DNA of 64,000 nt, from positions 1 through 64,000 of the forward strand of contig NZ_CAKVJB010000010.1 in the NCBI RefSeq assembly GCF_934754935.1, in the 5' to 3' direction. Source of the stretch: an uncultured Holdemanella sp. (GTDB lineage Bacteria; Bacillota_I; Bacilli_A; Erysipelotrichales; Erysipelotrichaceae). The notes below the pieces were generated by a model. The model was not told where the DNA came from. It made no database searches and saw only the letters and a program-made list of their open reading frames with translations. Positions 24,820 to 33,579 of this stretch are shown here, piece after piece (within the stretch, counting starts at the first letter, position 1; every line of letters begins with the position of its first letter). Made by a program: the position numbers and the translations under genes.

Positions 24820-26433
24820 TTAATACATTCCTTGAGGCATCGCAGGCGCTGGTTCGTCCTTATCAATTTTTGCCACACCAGCCTCTGTCGTTAAGAACAA
24901 GGCTGAAATACTAGAAGCATTCATTAACGCATTACGAGTTACCTTTGTAGGATCAATGATACCAGATTCGATCATATCGACCCATTTACCATGTTTGGCA
25001 TCAAATCCCACATTTTCTTCAGCTTCTTTTTGTTTTTCAACAATCTCTTCACTGTTATATCCAGCATTATCGGCAATCTGTGCAATTGGAGCTAACAATG
25101 CATCAAATACAACTTTGATACCTTTTTGCACATCCACTACATCTGATTTCACTTCATCTTTCAAAGCCACATAAGCCTTTACTAAACAAGCTCCACCACC
25201 AACGACAATACCTTCACTAACAGCAGCACGAGTTGAGTTCAATGCATCTTCAATACGAAGTTTCTTTTCTTTCAATTCACTTTCCGTTGCAGCACCCACT
25301 TTAATGATCGCAACACCATTTGATAATTTACCTAAACGCTCTGCCATACGTTTCTTATCATAATCACTTGTTGTGTTTTCCATTTGCGCTTCAATTTCTG
25401 CAACACGAGCAGCCACTTCTTCTTTACTTCCAGCTCCACCAATCATTGTTGTATTATCCTTCGTGACAACGATCTTTTTAACTGTACCTAAATCCGATAA
25501 CTGCATATCTTTCAATTCCATATTCAAATCTTTTGAATAGAATTTAGCGCCTGTCATAATCGCAATATCCTGCAACATTTCTTTTTGGTTATCCCCAAAA
25601 CCAGGAGCTTTTGTAGCCACTACATTAAATGTTCCACGAAGTTTATTCAATGCCAAAGTAGAAACTACTTCATTTTCCAAATCTTCCGCAATAATCAATA
25701 AGGCACGATTTGCCTGAACCAATTGTTCAAGTAAAGGCAAAATTTCTTGAATATTTGTGATTTTTTGATCTGTTACTAACACATAAGCATTTTCCATTGT
25801 TGCTTCCATCTTTTCACGATCACTGACCATATATGGAGAAACATAACCCTTGTCATATTGCATACCTTCACTAATTTCAAGTTCTGTTTCAAAGCCTTTT
25901 GAATCATCCGTTGAAATGACACCATCACGACCGACTTTTTCCATCGCATCCGCAATGATCTTACCAATTTCTTCTGAACCTGATGAAATTGTCGCAACAT
26001 TGGCAATATCCTTACTACTTTCTACTTTTTTAGAAACAGATAAGATATATTCACTTACAGCCTTAGCTGCCTTTTCAATACCTTCACGCATCAATACTGG
26101 ATTAGCTCCACGATCCACTTGGCGTAAACCATTTTCAATCATACTTTGAGCTAAAATAGTAGCTGTTGTAGTTCCATCTCCAGCTGTATCATTGGTCTTA
26201 TTGGCAACTTCATATACCAATTTAGCACCCATGTTTTCAAACTTATCTTCCAATTCAATTTCTTTGGCAATACTTACACCATCATTTGTGATCAATGGTG
26301 AACCATAATCCTTTTCAAGAACAACATTACGTCCTTTAGGACCTAAAGTAACACGAACCGCATTAGCCAATGTGTTGACACCTCTTAACATCGATTCGCG
26401 AGCATCTTTTGAAAAACGTACTTCTTTAGCCAT
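24820..26433 (-). CDS. groEL: Chaperonin GroEL (60 kDa)
   Basis: A ring-forming ATP-dependent folding chaperone, 537 aa. The conserved blocks TLGPKGRNVVL, NDGVSIAKEIEL and GDGTTTATILAQ (ATP site, residues about 86-97) are present, as is GGGACLVKAYVAL near the C-terminal equatorial domain. The tail ends PAPAMPQGMY and lacks the usual GGM repeats. It follows groES by 16 bases in a two-gene operon under HrcA/CIRCE control. Confidence 0.98.
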   Translation of the reverse strand: MAKEVRFSKDARESMLRGVNTLANAVRVTLGPKGRNVVLEKDYGSPLITNDGVSIAKEIELEDKFENMGAKLVYEVANKTNDTAGDGTTTATILAQSMIENGLRQVDRGANPVLMREGIEKAAKAVSEYILSVSKKVESSKDIANVATISSGSEEIGKIIADAMEKVGRDGVISTDDSKGFETELEISEGMQYDKGYVSPYMVSDREKMEATMENAYVLVTDQKITNIQEILPLLEQLVQANRALLIIAEDLENEVVSTLALNKLRGTFNVVATKAPGFGDNQKEMLQDIAIMTGAKFYSKDLNMELKDMQLSDLGTVKKIVVTKDNTTMIGGAGSKEEVAARVAEIEAQMENTTSDYDKKRMAERLGKLSNGVAIIKVGAATESELKEKKLRIEDALNSTRAAVSEGIVVGGGACLVKAYVALKDEVKSDVVDVQKGIKVVFDALLAPIAQIADNAGYNSEEIVEKQKEAEENVGFDAKHGKWVDMIESGIIDPTKVTRNALMNASSISALFLTTEAGVAKIDKDEPAPAMPQGMY

Positions 26434-26449
26434 AATTCATTACCTCCTA

Positions 26450-26710
26450 TTACTTGCTTACCGCAATAATATCTTCATCTTTGATGACAATAAATTCTTC
26501 ATCATCGATCTTCATTGTAGTTCCTGAATATTCTTTATATAAAACTTTATCTCCACAAGCATATCCAGCATCTTTAACATCTGCTCCAATACTTGCGACA
26601 ACTGCAAGTTTTGACTTTTCTTTACCACTTGTCAAAATAATTCCACTTGCCGTAGTTTTTTCTTCTTTCTCTTTCTTTAATAAAACATAATCATGTAAAG
26701 GTTGTAACAT
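26450..26710 (-). CDS. groES: Co-chaperonin GroES (10 kDa)
   Basis: The heptameric lid of GroEL, 86 aa, slightly short. It begins with MLQPLHDYVLLKKE and carries a mobile-loop region (KTTASGIILTS) and the KVLYKEYSGTT block. AAGGAGG lies in front of the ATG. It is the first gene of the heat-shock operon. Confidence 0.97.
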   Translation of the reverse strand: MLQPLHDYVLLKKEKEEKTTASGIILTSGKEKSKLAVVASIGADVKDAGYACGDKVLYKEYSGTTMKIDDEEFIVIKDEDIIAVSK

Positions 26711-26725
26711 AAAATCATCCTCCTT

Positions 26726-26752
26726 TTAGCACTTAGCTGTTCCAATTGCTAA
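26726..26752 (-). promoter_or_regulatory. CIRCE operator 1 (HrcA site)
   Basis: On the plus strand TTAGCACTT, nine bases, AATTGCTAA (26726-26752). Compared with TTAGCACTC-N9-GAGTGCTAA one arm has one and the other two mismatches. It covers the likely transcription start and early leader of groES. Confidence 0.8.
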
Positions 26753-26757
26753 ATACT

Positions 26758-26785
26758 ATTATACTCACTTTTAGCACTGATGCAA
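26758..26785 (-). promoter_or_regulatory. groESL promoter
   Basis: On the minus strand TTGCAT (26785-26780), a 16-base spacer and a perfect TATAAT (26763-26758). It is flanked and overlapped by the two CIRCE elements. Confidence 0.7.
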
Positions 26786-26797
26786 TAAGTTTGCTAA
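26771..26797 (-). promoter_or_regulatory. CIRCE operator 2 (HrcA site)
   Basis: TTAGCACTG, nine bases, GTTTGCTAA (26771-26797), again with one and two mismatches to the CIRCE arms and the exact N9 spacing. It overlaps the -35 region, so HrcA could block polymerase binding here and elongation at operator 1. Confidence 0.75.
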
Positions 26798-26803
26798 AAT
26801 TTA

Positions 26804-26834
26804 ACAAAAGAAAATGGCGAGGATTACTCGCCAT
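26804..26834 (-). terminator. atp operon terminator with the atpC stop codon in its loop
   Basis: On the minus strand ATGGCGAG (26834-26827) pairs with CTCGCCAT (26821-26814), followed by TTTTCTTTT. The TAA of atpC (26826-26824) lies in the five-base loop, so the gene's last codons form the 5' arm. Confidence 0.85.
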
Positions 26835-27219
26835 ATACATGAATTCTATTAATCGCTCTTTCTAAAGATAATTGAGCTCTTTTTAAATTCGTATTTGAAT
26901 CTTTCTTTTCTAAACGCTCTTTAGCACGTTCCATTGATTTTTTAGCACGCTCAAGATCGATATCTTTTTTTCCCTCGATCGCATCGGCTAAGATCATACC
27001 TTCATTTTTATTGAACTGTAAAAAGCCACCAGAAATCGCATAGATCTCTTCTTCGTCATTTTCATTCTTTAAAACAAGTTTACAAGGAACTAAAGATGCA
27101 AAGATTGGCATATGATTTGGTAAAATTGTAGTTTCACCAATCACTGTCTTTGCATGAATACTCTTTACGTCTTGTTTTAAATATTCGCCTTTAGGTGTTA
27201 CAACTTTAAAAGCAATCAT
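26824..27219 (-). CDS. atpC: ATP synthase F1 subunit epsilon
   Basis: Central-stalk and regulatory subunit, 131 aa. The N-terminal beta-sandwich (FKVVTPKGEYLKQDV, TTILPNHMPIFASLVP) and the C-terminal helical hairpin (RAKKSMERAKERLEKK) are visible. It is the last gene of the operon, two bases after atpD. The ribosome-binding site GGTGA is weak, so translation may rely on coupling to atpD. Confidence 0.97.
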   Translation of the reverse strand: MIAFKVVTPKGEYLKQDVKSIHAKTVIGETTILPNHMPIFASLVPCKLVLKNENDEEEIYAISGGFLQFNKNEGMILADAIEGKKDIDLERAKKSMERAKERLEKKDSNTNLKRAQLSLERAINRIHVYGE

Positions 27220-27221
27220 GA

Positions 27222-28622
27222 CTATTCACCAGCCATTTTTTTAGCTTTTTCCTGTGCTTCTTCAATTGTTCCCACAAACATGAATGCTTGTTCAGGAAGA
27301 TCATCGAATTCACCAGCTAATAAACGTTCGAAACTACGAATCGTATCTTCCAAAGGTACATATTTTCCAGGAATACCAGAGAATACTTCGGCTACGTTAA
27401 ATGGTTGTGACAAGAAGTTACGAACACGACGTGCACGGTTTACAACCTTCTTATCTTCTTCACTTAATTCATCCATACCTAAGATGGCGATAATATCTTG
27501 AAGATCTTTATATCTCTGTAAGATATTTTGAACACCACGAGCTACCTTATAGTGTTTTTCACCAACTACAAGTGGATCCAAGATACGAGAACTTGATTCC
27601 AGTGGATCTACGGCAGGATAAATACCCAATGCCGCAATATCACGGTCCAATACGGTTTTGGCATCCAAGTGAGAGAATGTTGTTGCTGGAGCTGGGTCCG
27701 TCAAGTCATCCGCAGGCACATAAATAGCCTGTACAGAAGTGATTGAACCATCTTTAGTAGATGTGATTCTTTCTTGTAACTGTCCCATTTCAGTAGCTAA
27801 TGTAGGCTGATATCCTACGGCACTAGGAACACGTCCTAATAAGGCACTTACTTCAGATCCTGCCTGAGTAAAACGGAAGATATTGTCAATAAACAACAAT
27901 ACATCTTGGTGTTCTACATCACGGAAATATTCCGCCATTGTAAGACCTGTTAATCCAACACGCATTCTGGCTCCTGGACTTTCATTCATCTGTCCATAAA
28001 CCAATACAGTCTTATCTAATACACCACTATCTTTCATCTCGTGATACATATCGTTTCCTTCACGAGTTCTTTCGCCGACACCTACTACGACAGATTTACC
28101 ACCATGTTCTTTGGCAATATTGTGGATCAATTCCTGAATTAATACGGTTTTACCTACACCGGCACCACCAAACAATCCAATCTTACCACCCTTTGCGTAA
28201 GGACATAATAAATCGATTACTTTAATACCCGTTTCTAATGGTTCACTTGTCGTACTTTGTTCATCAAATGCAGGGGCTTTTCTATGAATTGGCATAGTTT
28301 TCGCATCTACATCACCTAAACCATCAATTGGCTTACCTAATACGTTAAACATACGACCCAATACATTTTCTCCAACAGGAGCTTGGATTGGTTTTCCTGT
28401 ATCAATGGCATCCATACCACGTACTAAACCATCTGTACTTCCCATCGCAATACAACGTACTCGATCTGAACCAATATCTTGTTCGACTTCTACAATTAGA
28501 TTTTCTTCATTTGGGCGTTCAATTTCAATTGCCGTTAATAAATCTGGTAAATTATTTTGTGAAAACTGAATATCCACAACTGGACCAATGATCTCAACGA
28601 CTTTTCCAATATTTTGACTCAT
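27222..28622 (-). CDS. atpD: ATP synthase F1 subunit beta
   Basis: Catalytic subunit, 466 aa. Walker A is GGAGVGKTVLIQE (residues about 150-162), with the GERTREGNDMY block, Walker B LLFIDNIFRFTQAGSEVSALLG, and the VPADDLTDPAPATTF loop. AAAGGAGGG precedes the ATG. Confidence 0.99.
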   Translation of the reverse strand: MSQNIGKVVEIIGPVVDIQFSQNNLPDLLTAIEIERPNEENLIVEVEQDIGSDRVRCIAMGSTDGLVRGMDAIDTGKPIQAPVGENVLGRMFNVLGKPIDGLGDVDAKTMPIHRKAPAFDEQSTTSEPLETGIKVIDLLCPYAKGGKIGLFGGAGVGKTVLIQELIHNIAKEHGGKSVVVGVGERTREGNDMYHEMKDSGVLDKTVLVYGQMNESPGARMRVGLTGLTMAEYFRDVEHQDVLLFIDNIFRFTQAGSEVSALLGRVPSAVGYQPTLATEMGQLQERITSTKDGSITSVQAIYVPADDLTDPAPATTFSHLDAKTVLDRDIAALGIYPAVDPLESSSRILDPLVVGEKHYKVARGVQNILQRYKDLQDIIAILGMDELSEEDKKVVNRARRVRNFLSQPFNVAEVFSGIPGKYVPLEDTIRSFERLLAGEFDDLPEQAFMFVGTIEEAQEKAKKMAGE

Positions 28623-28634
28623 CTTTACCCTCCT

Positions 28635-29483
28635 TTATGAAAGTGCATTTGCACCACCGACAATCTCAGTAATTTCTTGCGTAATTGCACCCTGACGTAC
28701 ACGGTTATATGCAAGTTCAAGATCATTCTGCAACTCTTCTGCATTGTCAGTTGCACTCTCCATTGCCATTCTTCGAGAAGCCTGCTCACTTGTTTTACTC
28801 TCTAAATAACGAGAGTAAAGAATTGATTTTGTCACCATAGGAATCATGTTTTGCAGCATTGTTTCCTTATCTGGTTCAAAAATCATATCCGCATGCATGC
28901 CTGACTTCTTTTCTTCACTAGGTTTAGAAACAGGTAAAACCGTTTCTAAAGTAGGAACAAATGTCAATGTGTTTTTATAGTGCGTATATAAAATTTGAAT
29001 TTTTGAAATTTCTTTCTTTTCAAACAAGTCTAATGCATCCTGCATACATTTTGATAAAGCATTATATACATCATCCTCGTCAAGATCACTTAATACAGTT
29101 TCAACATTATAGTCACGTTTTGAAATCCATGCAGCACCACGAACTCCAACCATAACTACATGATCCTCATTTGAAAACTCATCTTGTATCATACGATACA
29201 CGTTTGCGTTGTAGCCTCCACAAAGTCCCATATCACTCGTAATCACAAAGATAAAACTTGGCTTTCCTTGATTCTCATTTAAATACATAGAATCATTTCC
29301 AGCACTACGAAGTACCATTGTGAAAAGTTCTTGAAGACCTTGTGCATAACTACGGTTTTCTTCCATAATTTGTCTTTGTCTAGTTAATTTACTTGAAGCA
29401 ATCAGCTGCATTGCTTTTGTGATTTTCTTTGTTGAACTAACGGAACTGATTCGAGCCTGAATAGCCTGTCTACTCTGTGCCAT
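28635..29483 (-). CDS. atpG: ATP synthase F1 subunit gamma
   Basis: The rotor shaft, 282 aa. The N-terminal helix QAIQARISSVSSTKKITKAM and C-terminal helix NRVRQGAITQEITEIVGGA are the conserved coiled coil, with SDMGLCGGYN in the Rossmann-like domain. The start is the ATG before AQSRQ: AAGGG lies eight bases upstream, whereas the in-frame GTG at 29492 overlaps it. It overlaps atpA by 14 bases. Confidence 0.98.
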   Translation of the reverse strand: MAQSRQAIQARISSVSSTKKITKAMQLIASSKLTRQRQIMEENRSYAQGLQELFTMVLRSAGNDSMYLNENQGKPSFIFVITSDMGLCGGYNANVYRMIQDEFSNEDHVVMVGVRGAAWISKRDYNVETVLSDLDEDDVYNALSKCMQDALDLFEKKEISKIQILYTHYKNTLTFVPTLETVLPVSKPSEEKKSGMHADMIFEPDKETMLQNMIPMVTKSILYSRYLESKTSEQASRRMAMESATDNAEELQNDLELAYNRVRQGAITQEITEIVGGANALS

Positions 29484-31008
29484 GTTGCGCACCCTTTTCT
29501 AGCGCATATTGTTTTGCGTAGGCATCTAAAGCCTTCTTAATATCAGCTTCTAATTCATCGTCAATTGCCTTTTTCATTTCAATCTGATCTAGAACATAAG
29601 GATATTCACGATGTACATATTCCAACATTCCCTGTTCAAATTCACCAACTTGATCGACTTCAACTGGTTTTAAATATCTATTTTTTGCAGCATATAAAGA
29701 TAATACTTGTTCAGGCACTGTTAATGGTGAATATTGTTTTTGAATCAATAATTGAGTCAATCTTGCACCATGATCCAATACATCTTTTGTACTTGCATCT
29801 AAATCAGAACCAAATTTCGCAAAAGATTCCATTTCACGATATTGAGCAAGCTCTAATTTTAATGAACCAGATACCTGTTTCATAGCTTTTGTCTGTGCAG
29901 CACTACCTACACGACTTACACTTAAACCACTATCTACACTTGGACGAATACCTTCATTAAACATATCTGTCTTTAAGAAGATCTGTCCATCTGTAATTGA
30001 AATTACATTTGTAGGAATATAGGCAGAAATATCTCCGGCTTGCGTTTCAATGATTGGTAAAGCAGTTAAAGATCCACCGCCATAGTTTTCATTTAAACGA
30101 GCTGCACGCTCTAACAAACGAGAATGCAAGTAGAAGACATCTCCAGGATAGGCTTCACGTCCAGGAGGACGACGAAGAAGTAAAGACAGTGTACGGTAAG
30201 CTACGGCATGTTTTGATAAATCATCATAAACAATTAATACATCTTCTCCGTTTTCCATCCACTCTTCACCCATAGCACAACCTGCATATGGTGCAATATA
30301 TTGTAATGGTGCTGCCTCAGATGCAGTAGCCGCTACAATTGTAGTATATTCCATAGCTCCATGTTGTTTTAATTTTTCAACGATTTGAGCTACAGTACTT
30401 GCCTTTTGCCCAATCGCCACATAAATACATTTTACATTTTGACCTTTTTGATTCAAAATCGTATCAATTGCAATAGCTGTTTTACCTGTTTGACGATCCC
30501 CAATGATCAACTCACGCTGACCACGTCCAATAGGAATCATAGAGTCAATAATTTTTAAACCTGTTTGTAATGGAACAGAAACACTCTTTCTTGTCATTAC
30601 ACCTGGGGCAACACGCTCAACTGGACGTGTTTTATCTGTTTTGATTTCACCTAAACCATCAATCGGTTGTCCTAATGCGTTGACAACACGACCCATCAAA
30701 CTATCACCAACGGGAACTTCAATGATGTGACCTGTACGTTTTACAACGTCGCCTTCTTTGATATCTGAATTATCACCTAAAAGAACAACACCTACTTGTT
30801 CATCTTCTAAGTTCATGACCATACCATATACATCGTGAGGGAATAACAACAATTCACTCATCATGGCATTTTTTAATCCATATACCGTTGCGATACCATC
30901 TCCAACTGTTAGAATAGTACCACTTTCATTCATTTCAAGATCCTGGTCGATACTTTGAATCTGAGCTTTGATTAATTTTGAAATCTCTGCTGGATTTAAA
31001 CTCATCAT
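29470..31008 (-). CDS. atpA: ATP synthase F1 subunit alpha
   Basis: Non-catalytic nucleotide-binding subunit, 512 aa. Walker A is GDRQTGKTAIAIDT (about 170-183) and the Walker B region is VLIVYDDLSKHAVAYR; PGREAYPGDVFYLHSRLLERAA is the conserved central block. AGGTGAT precedes a double ATG, and either could be used. Confidence 0.99.
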   Translation of the reverse strand: MMSLNPAEISKLIKAQIQSIDQDLEMNESGTILTVGDGIATVYGLKNAMMSELLLFPHDVYGMVMNLEDEQVGVVLLGDNSDIKEGDVVKRTGHIIEVPVGDSLMGRVVNALGQPIDGLGEIKTDKTRPVERVAPGVMTRKSVSVPLQTGLKIIDSMIPIGRGQRELIIGDRQTGKTAIAIDTILNQKGQNVKCIYVAIGQKASTVAQIVEKLKQHGAMEYTTIVAATASEAAPLQYIAPYAGCAMGEEWMENGEDVLIVYDDLSKHAVAYRTLSLLLRRPPGREAYPGDVFYLHSRLLERAARLNENYGGGSLTALPIIETQAGDISAYIPTNVISITDGQIFLKTDMFNEGIRPSVDSGLSVSRVGSAAQTKAMKQVSGSLKLELAQYREMESFAKFGSDLDASTKDVLDHGARLTQLLIQKQYSPLTVPEQVLSLYAAKNRYLKPVEVDQVGEFEQGMLEYVHREYPYVLDQIEMKKAIDDELEADIKKALDAYAKQYALEKGAQHGTE

Positions 31009-31017
31009 ATCACCTGC

Positions 31018-31545
31018 TTATCTATTAATTGCTTCCTTCATTGCATCAATCTTCGCAACGACCGTATTATCCATCACCAAATCATTTGCCTGTACCTTAA
31101 TACCTGCAATCAAAGATGGATCCACTTGCACTTCAAGTTCAAGTGTTTTATTTAATTTTTTCTCTAACATCTCTTTCAATCTTGATAATTGATCTTCATC
31201 AAGTTTTGATGCACTTGTCACCTTAACAATTTCAATTCTATGTTTCTTTCGATAACACTCTTCATACGCATCACTAATTTTATCAATATGTGAAAGTTCA
31301 TTATGCTCATTTAACACAAGCAAGAAACGAAACACAGTTGTATCTAATTCGGATTCAAAAGCTGTCTGGATGATTTCCTTTTTCTTTACTCGAGGAATAC
31401 TTGGATGTGCTAGAATTTGACTCAATTCTGGCACTGAAGTAATCACTTGCGCTACTTGTTTTAGCTCAGACATCCAAGCCATTTCTTGTTTTGGATCTTG
31501 TGCTAATTCAAATAGAGCCTGGGCATAAGGCGTGTAATCTACCAT
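31018..31545 (-). CDS. atpH: ATP synthase F1 subunit delta
   Basis: Peripheral-stalk (OSCP) subunit, 175 aa. The N-terminal helical domain begins YTPYAQALFELAQ and the C-terminal part has the conserved VDPSLIAGIKVQANDLVMDNTV. Its start overlaps the atpF stop by seven bases. Confidence 0.96.
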   Translation of the reverse strand: MVDYTPYAQALFELAQDPKQEMAWMSELKQVAQVITSVPELSQILAHPSIPRVKKKEIIQTAFESELDTTVFRFLLVLNEHNELSHIDKISDAYEECYRKKHRIEIVKVTSASKLDEDQLSRLKEMLEKKLNKTLELEVQVDPSLIAGIKVQANDLVMDNTVVAKIDAMKEAINR

Positions 31546-32054
31546 TGTTTATCGCCTGCCTGTTCAATAAAATCTTCCACAAATTGTTTTTGTGTTTCTT
31601 CATCCATTTCTTTTTTGATCAACTGACTCGCTGCACTTAAAGCAACATCACTAATTGCTTTTTTCATTTCCTTTTGAGCGTCACGCTTTTGACGTTCAAT
31701 ATCTTCATTTGCGTTTTTCTTAATACGCAAAGCTTCATCATTTGCTTCTTTTATAATCTGCTGTTTTTCTTGATCCGCATGTGCTCTAGCTGAAACAAGA
31801 ATGGTATGAGCTTCTTGCGAAACATTACGCAATTTTTCATCATACTTTTCTTTAACATCTTCAGCCTGCTTTTTAATAGCCACTGAAGAATCGATATTTT
31901 CTTGAATTAAATCTTGTCGTTTTTGAATTAAAGTTAGTAATTTATCCCAAAAGAATTTTTTGGCAAACATTACAATCAAAAATGTAGAAATACAAACTAA
32001 AACAACATCGGTCAATGAAATTCGCAAATAATTGTCAATATTAAAGTCAATCAT
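31539..32054 (-). CDS. atpF: ATP synthase F0 subunit b
   Basis: Peripheral-stalk subunit, 171 aa. One N-terminal membrane helix (TDVVLVCISTFLIVMFAKKFF) is followed by a long charged helix (about residues 40-160) that forms the right-handed coiled coil of the stator. The ATG at 32054 is chosen because GGGAG lies eight bases upstream; the in-frame TTG at 32069 overlaps that site. Confidence 0.95.
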   Translation of the reverse strand: MIDFNIDNYLRISLTDVVLVCISTFLIVMFAKKFFWDKLLTLIQKRQDLIQENIDSSVAIKKQAEDVKEKYDEKLRNVSQEAHTILVSARAHADQEKQQIIKEANDEALRIKKNANEDIERQKRDAQKEMKKAISDVALSAASQLIKKEMDEETQKQFVEDFIEQAGDKQW

Positions 32055-32072
32055 TACCGATTCTCCCAATCA

Positions 32073-32315
32073 TTAACCTTTGATGAAAATTAATAAAATC
32101 GCAATGATCAACGCATAGATACCAGTTGTTTCGGCTAAGGCGATACCTAATACCATGATTGATTGAATTTTACTTGCTGCATCTGGGTTACGACCAACAC
32201 TTTCTGCACCTTTACTAGCTGCAATACCCTGACCAATACCAGGACCTAAACCAGCGATCATCGCAATACCTGCACCTAAGCAAGCCATACCACGTACGAA
32301 AAATTCATTAAACAT
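32073..32315 (-). CDS. atpE: ATP synthase F0 subunit c, Na+-type ligand set
   Basis: The rotor-ring subunit, 80 aa, two membrane helices with a polar loop (GRNPDA). Helix 1 contains GPGIGQG with Gln29. Helix 2 contains ALAETTGIY with the ion-carrying Glu62, Thr63, Thr64 and Tyr67. In Na+-dependent c-rings (Propionigenium, Ilyobacter) the equivalent set is Gln32, Glu65, Ser66, Thr67, Tyr70, so four of five are identical and Ser is replaced by Thr, also a hydroxyl. H+-type c subunits generally lack this set. Na+ coupling is therefore predicted. AGGAGG precedes the ATG. Confidence 0.95.
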   Translation of the reverse strand: MFNEFFVRGMACLGAGIAMIAGLGPGIGQGIAASKGAESVGRNPDAASKIQSIMVLGIALAETTGIYALIIAILLIFIKG

Positions 32316-32335
32316 TTTATTTTCCTCCTATTAAA

Positions 32336-33043
32336 TTAATCTTCTTGAATAGCTACTTGTTGTCCTAAGAAGAACGAACTTAGCGTAAAGAAGATATATG
32401 TCTGAATTACACCTGAGAATATATCAAAATACATATGTAAGAAAGGCGTTACTAATAAACCTAAAAGTCCTACTGGCATCAACATTTTAATCAATGTATA
32501 GACCAACATAGAAATGATATATCCCGCTAAAATATTACCAAATAAACGCATTGTCAATGAAATAGGCAAAGCTAATTCTCCAATGACATTCAATGGTGTC
32601 AATAGAAACATTGGTTCCGTCAATTCTTTCATACGAGCTAACAATCCACCTTTTTTAATACCATTACCCTGGATCATCAACCACATTGTGACAGCCAATG
32701 TCGCATTAAAACTTACATTGCTCGTTGGATTTTGAAGTCCAATCAACCCAATTAAGTTACTTACAATCATCATCACAGTCAAAGTACCAAACAATGGAAC
32801 ATATTTCTTTGTTGTTTCCCTTAAGTTATCTTTAATTATGTAAAGTACTAAGTTGTATATCTCTTCACAAATATACACAATCCCCTTACTTGATTTTGAT
32901 GGATCTTGTGCCTCAATTTTCTTCCCTGCAAAATAGAAGAAGAACGCAAAGAAAACACAAATTCCAAGCCAAACAAGAATGGATTGCTGAATCTGTAAAG
33001 AGAACTTTCCTATGTGAATGATAATTGCACTTACATCACTCAT
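32336..33043 (-). CDS. atpB: ATP synthase F0 subunit a
   Basis: Stator channel subunit, 235 aa, with five or six membrane helices. The essential Arg is in ISLTMRLFGNILAGY. The N-terminal FAGKKIEAQDPSKSSKGIVY block matches the Bacillota form. AAGGAGG precedes the ATG, which overlaps the atpI stop by eight bases. Confidence 0.97.
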   Translation of the reverse strand: MSDVSAIIIHIGKFSLQIQQSILVWLGICVFFAFFFYFAGKKIEAQDPSKSSKGIVYICEEIYNLVLYIIKDNLRETTKKYVPLFGTLTVMMIVSNLIGLIGLQNPTSNVSFNATLAVTMWLMIQGNGIKKGGLLARMKELTEPMFLLTPLNVIGELALPISLTMRLFGNILAGYIISMLVYTLIKMLMPVGLLGLLVTPFLHMYFDIFSGVIQTYIFFTLSSFFLGQQVAIQED

Positions 33044-33404
33044 GGAAATCCTCCTTTTCTTTTAGTGCATATAAAAGAATGGCTCCTTTATTGCACATTA
33101 ACCCAACAAGAACAGCCAATATAGGCAATTCCATACATTGACAAACAACTAGAACTAGACCATACATTAAATATCGTTTCATATATTCTAGTGTACCCAT
33201 CTTTTTTCCAGCCACTTCATCCGTTGGGATATTTAAAGCCATCTGAACAATTTTATGATACCCAACCAAACCTGTCAGACATCCAATCCAAACAGCTATA
33301 AATACTTGAATCATTTGAGAATGAAAAATCATTGCACAAGCTATAGAACAAAATAAGCTAAAAATTAAAGTATACCTTTTTATTTTTTTATTCATTTGCT
33401 GCAT
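33036..33404 (-). CDS. atpI: ATP synthase subunit I family protein
   Basis: A 122-aa membrane protein with four hydrophobic segments at the usual place ahead of atpB. AtpI-type proteins help assemble the c-ring or its ion supply. Sequence similarity is weak, as usual for the family, so the call rests on topology and position. GAGG before its ATG overlaps the atpZ stop. Confidence 0.8.
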   Translation of the reverse strand: MQQMNKKIKRYTLIFSLFCSIACAMIFHSQMIQVFIAVWIGCLTGLVGYHKIVQMALNIPTDEVAGKKMGTLEYMKRYLMYGLVLVVCQCMELPILAVLVGLMCNKGAILLYALKEKEDFHE

Positions 33405-33408
33405 TGCT

Positions 33409-33576
33409 CTACCTCGATTTTTTAATTAATAAAATTACACTGCCAATTATGCTATATAACAAACCAATAATCACAAATAATGGCGTAGTATGTAACCAGC
33501 CATCAATATTATAACCAATAAGGCCAAATATCAGCATGCTCGTGCATAACATTCCCGAAAAAGCATAAGGTTTCAT
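33409..33576 (-). CDS. AtpZ-like small membrane protein (55 aa)
   Basis: A short gene filling the gap between upp and atpI. The translation starts MKPYAFSGMLCTSMLIFGLIG, continues with GWLHTTPLFVIIGLLYS and ends LIKKSR: two membrane helices separated by a short loop. This is the pattern of AtpZ (first gene of many Bacillota atp operons, associated with Mg2+ transport or c-ring assembly). The TAG stop lies four bases before the atpI start. The start is three bases after the upp stop, with only a weak ribosome-binding site, implying translational coupling. Confidence 0.75.
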   Translation of the reverse strand: MKPYAFSGMLCTSMLIFGLIGYNIDGWLHTTPLFVIIGLLYSIIGSVILLIKKSR

Positions 33577-33579
33577 CGA

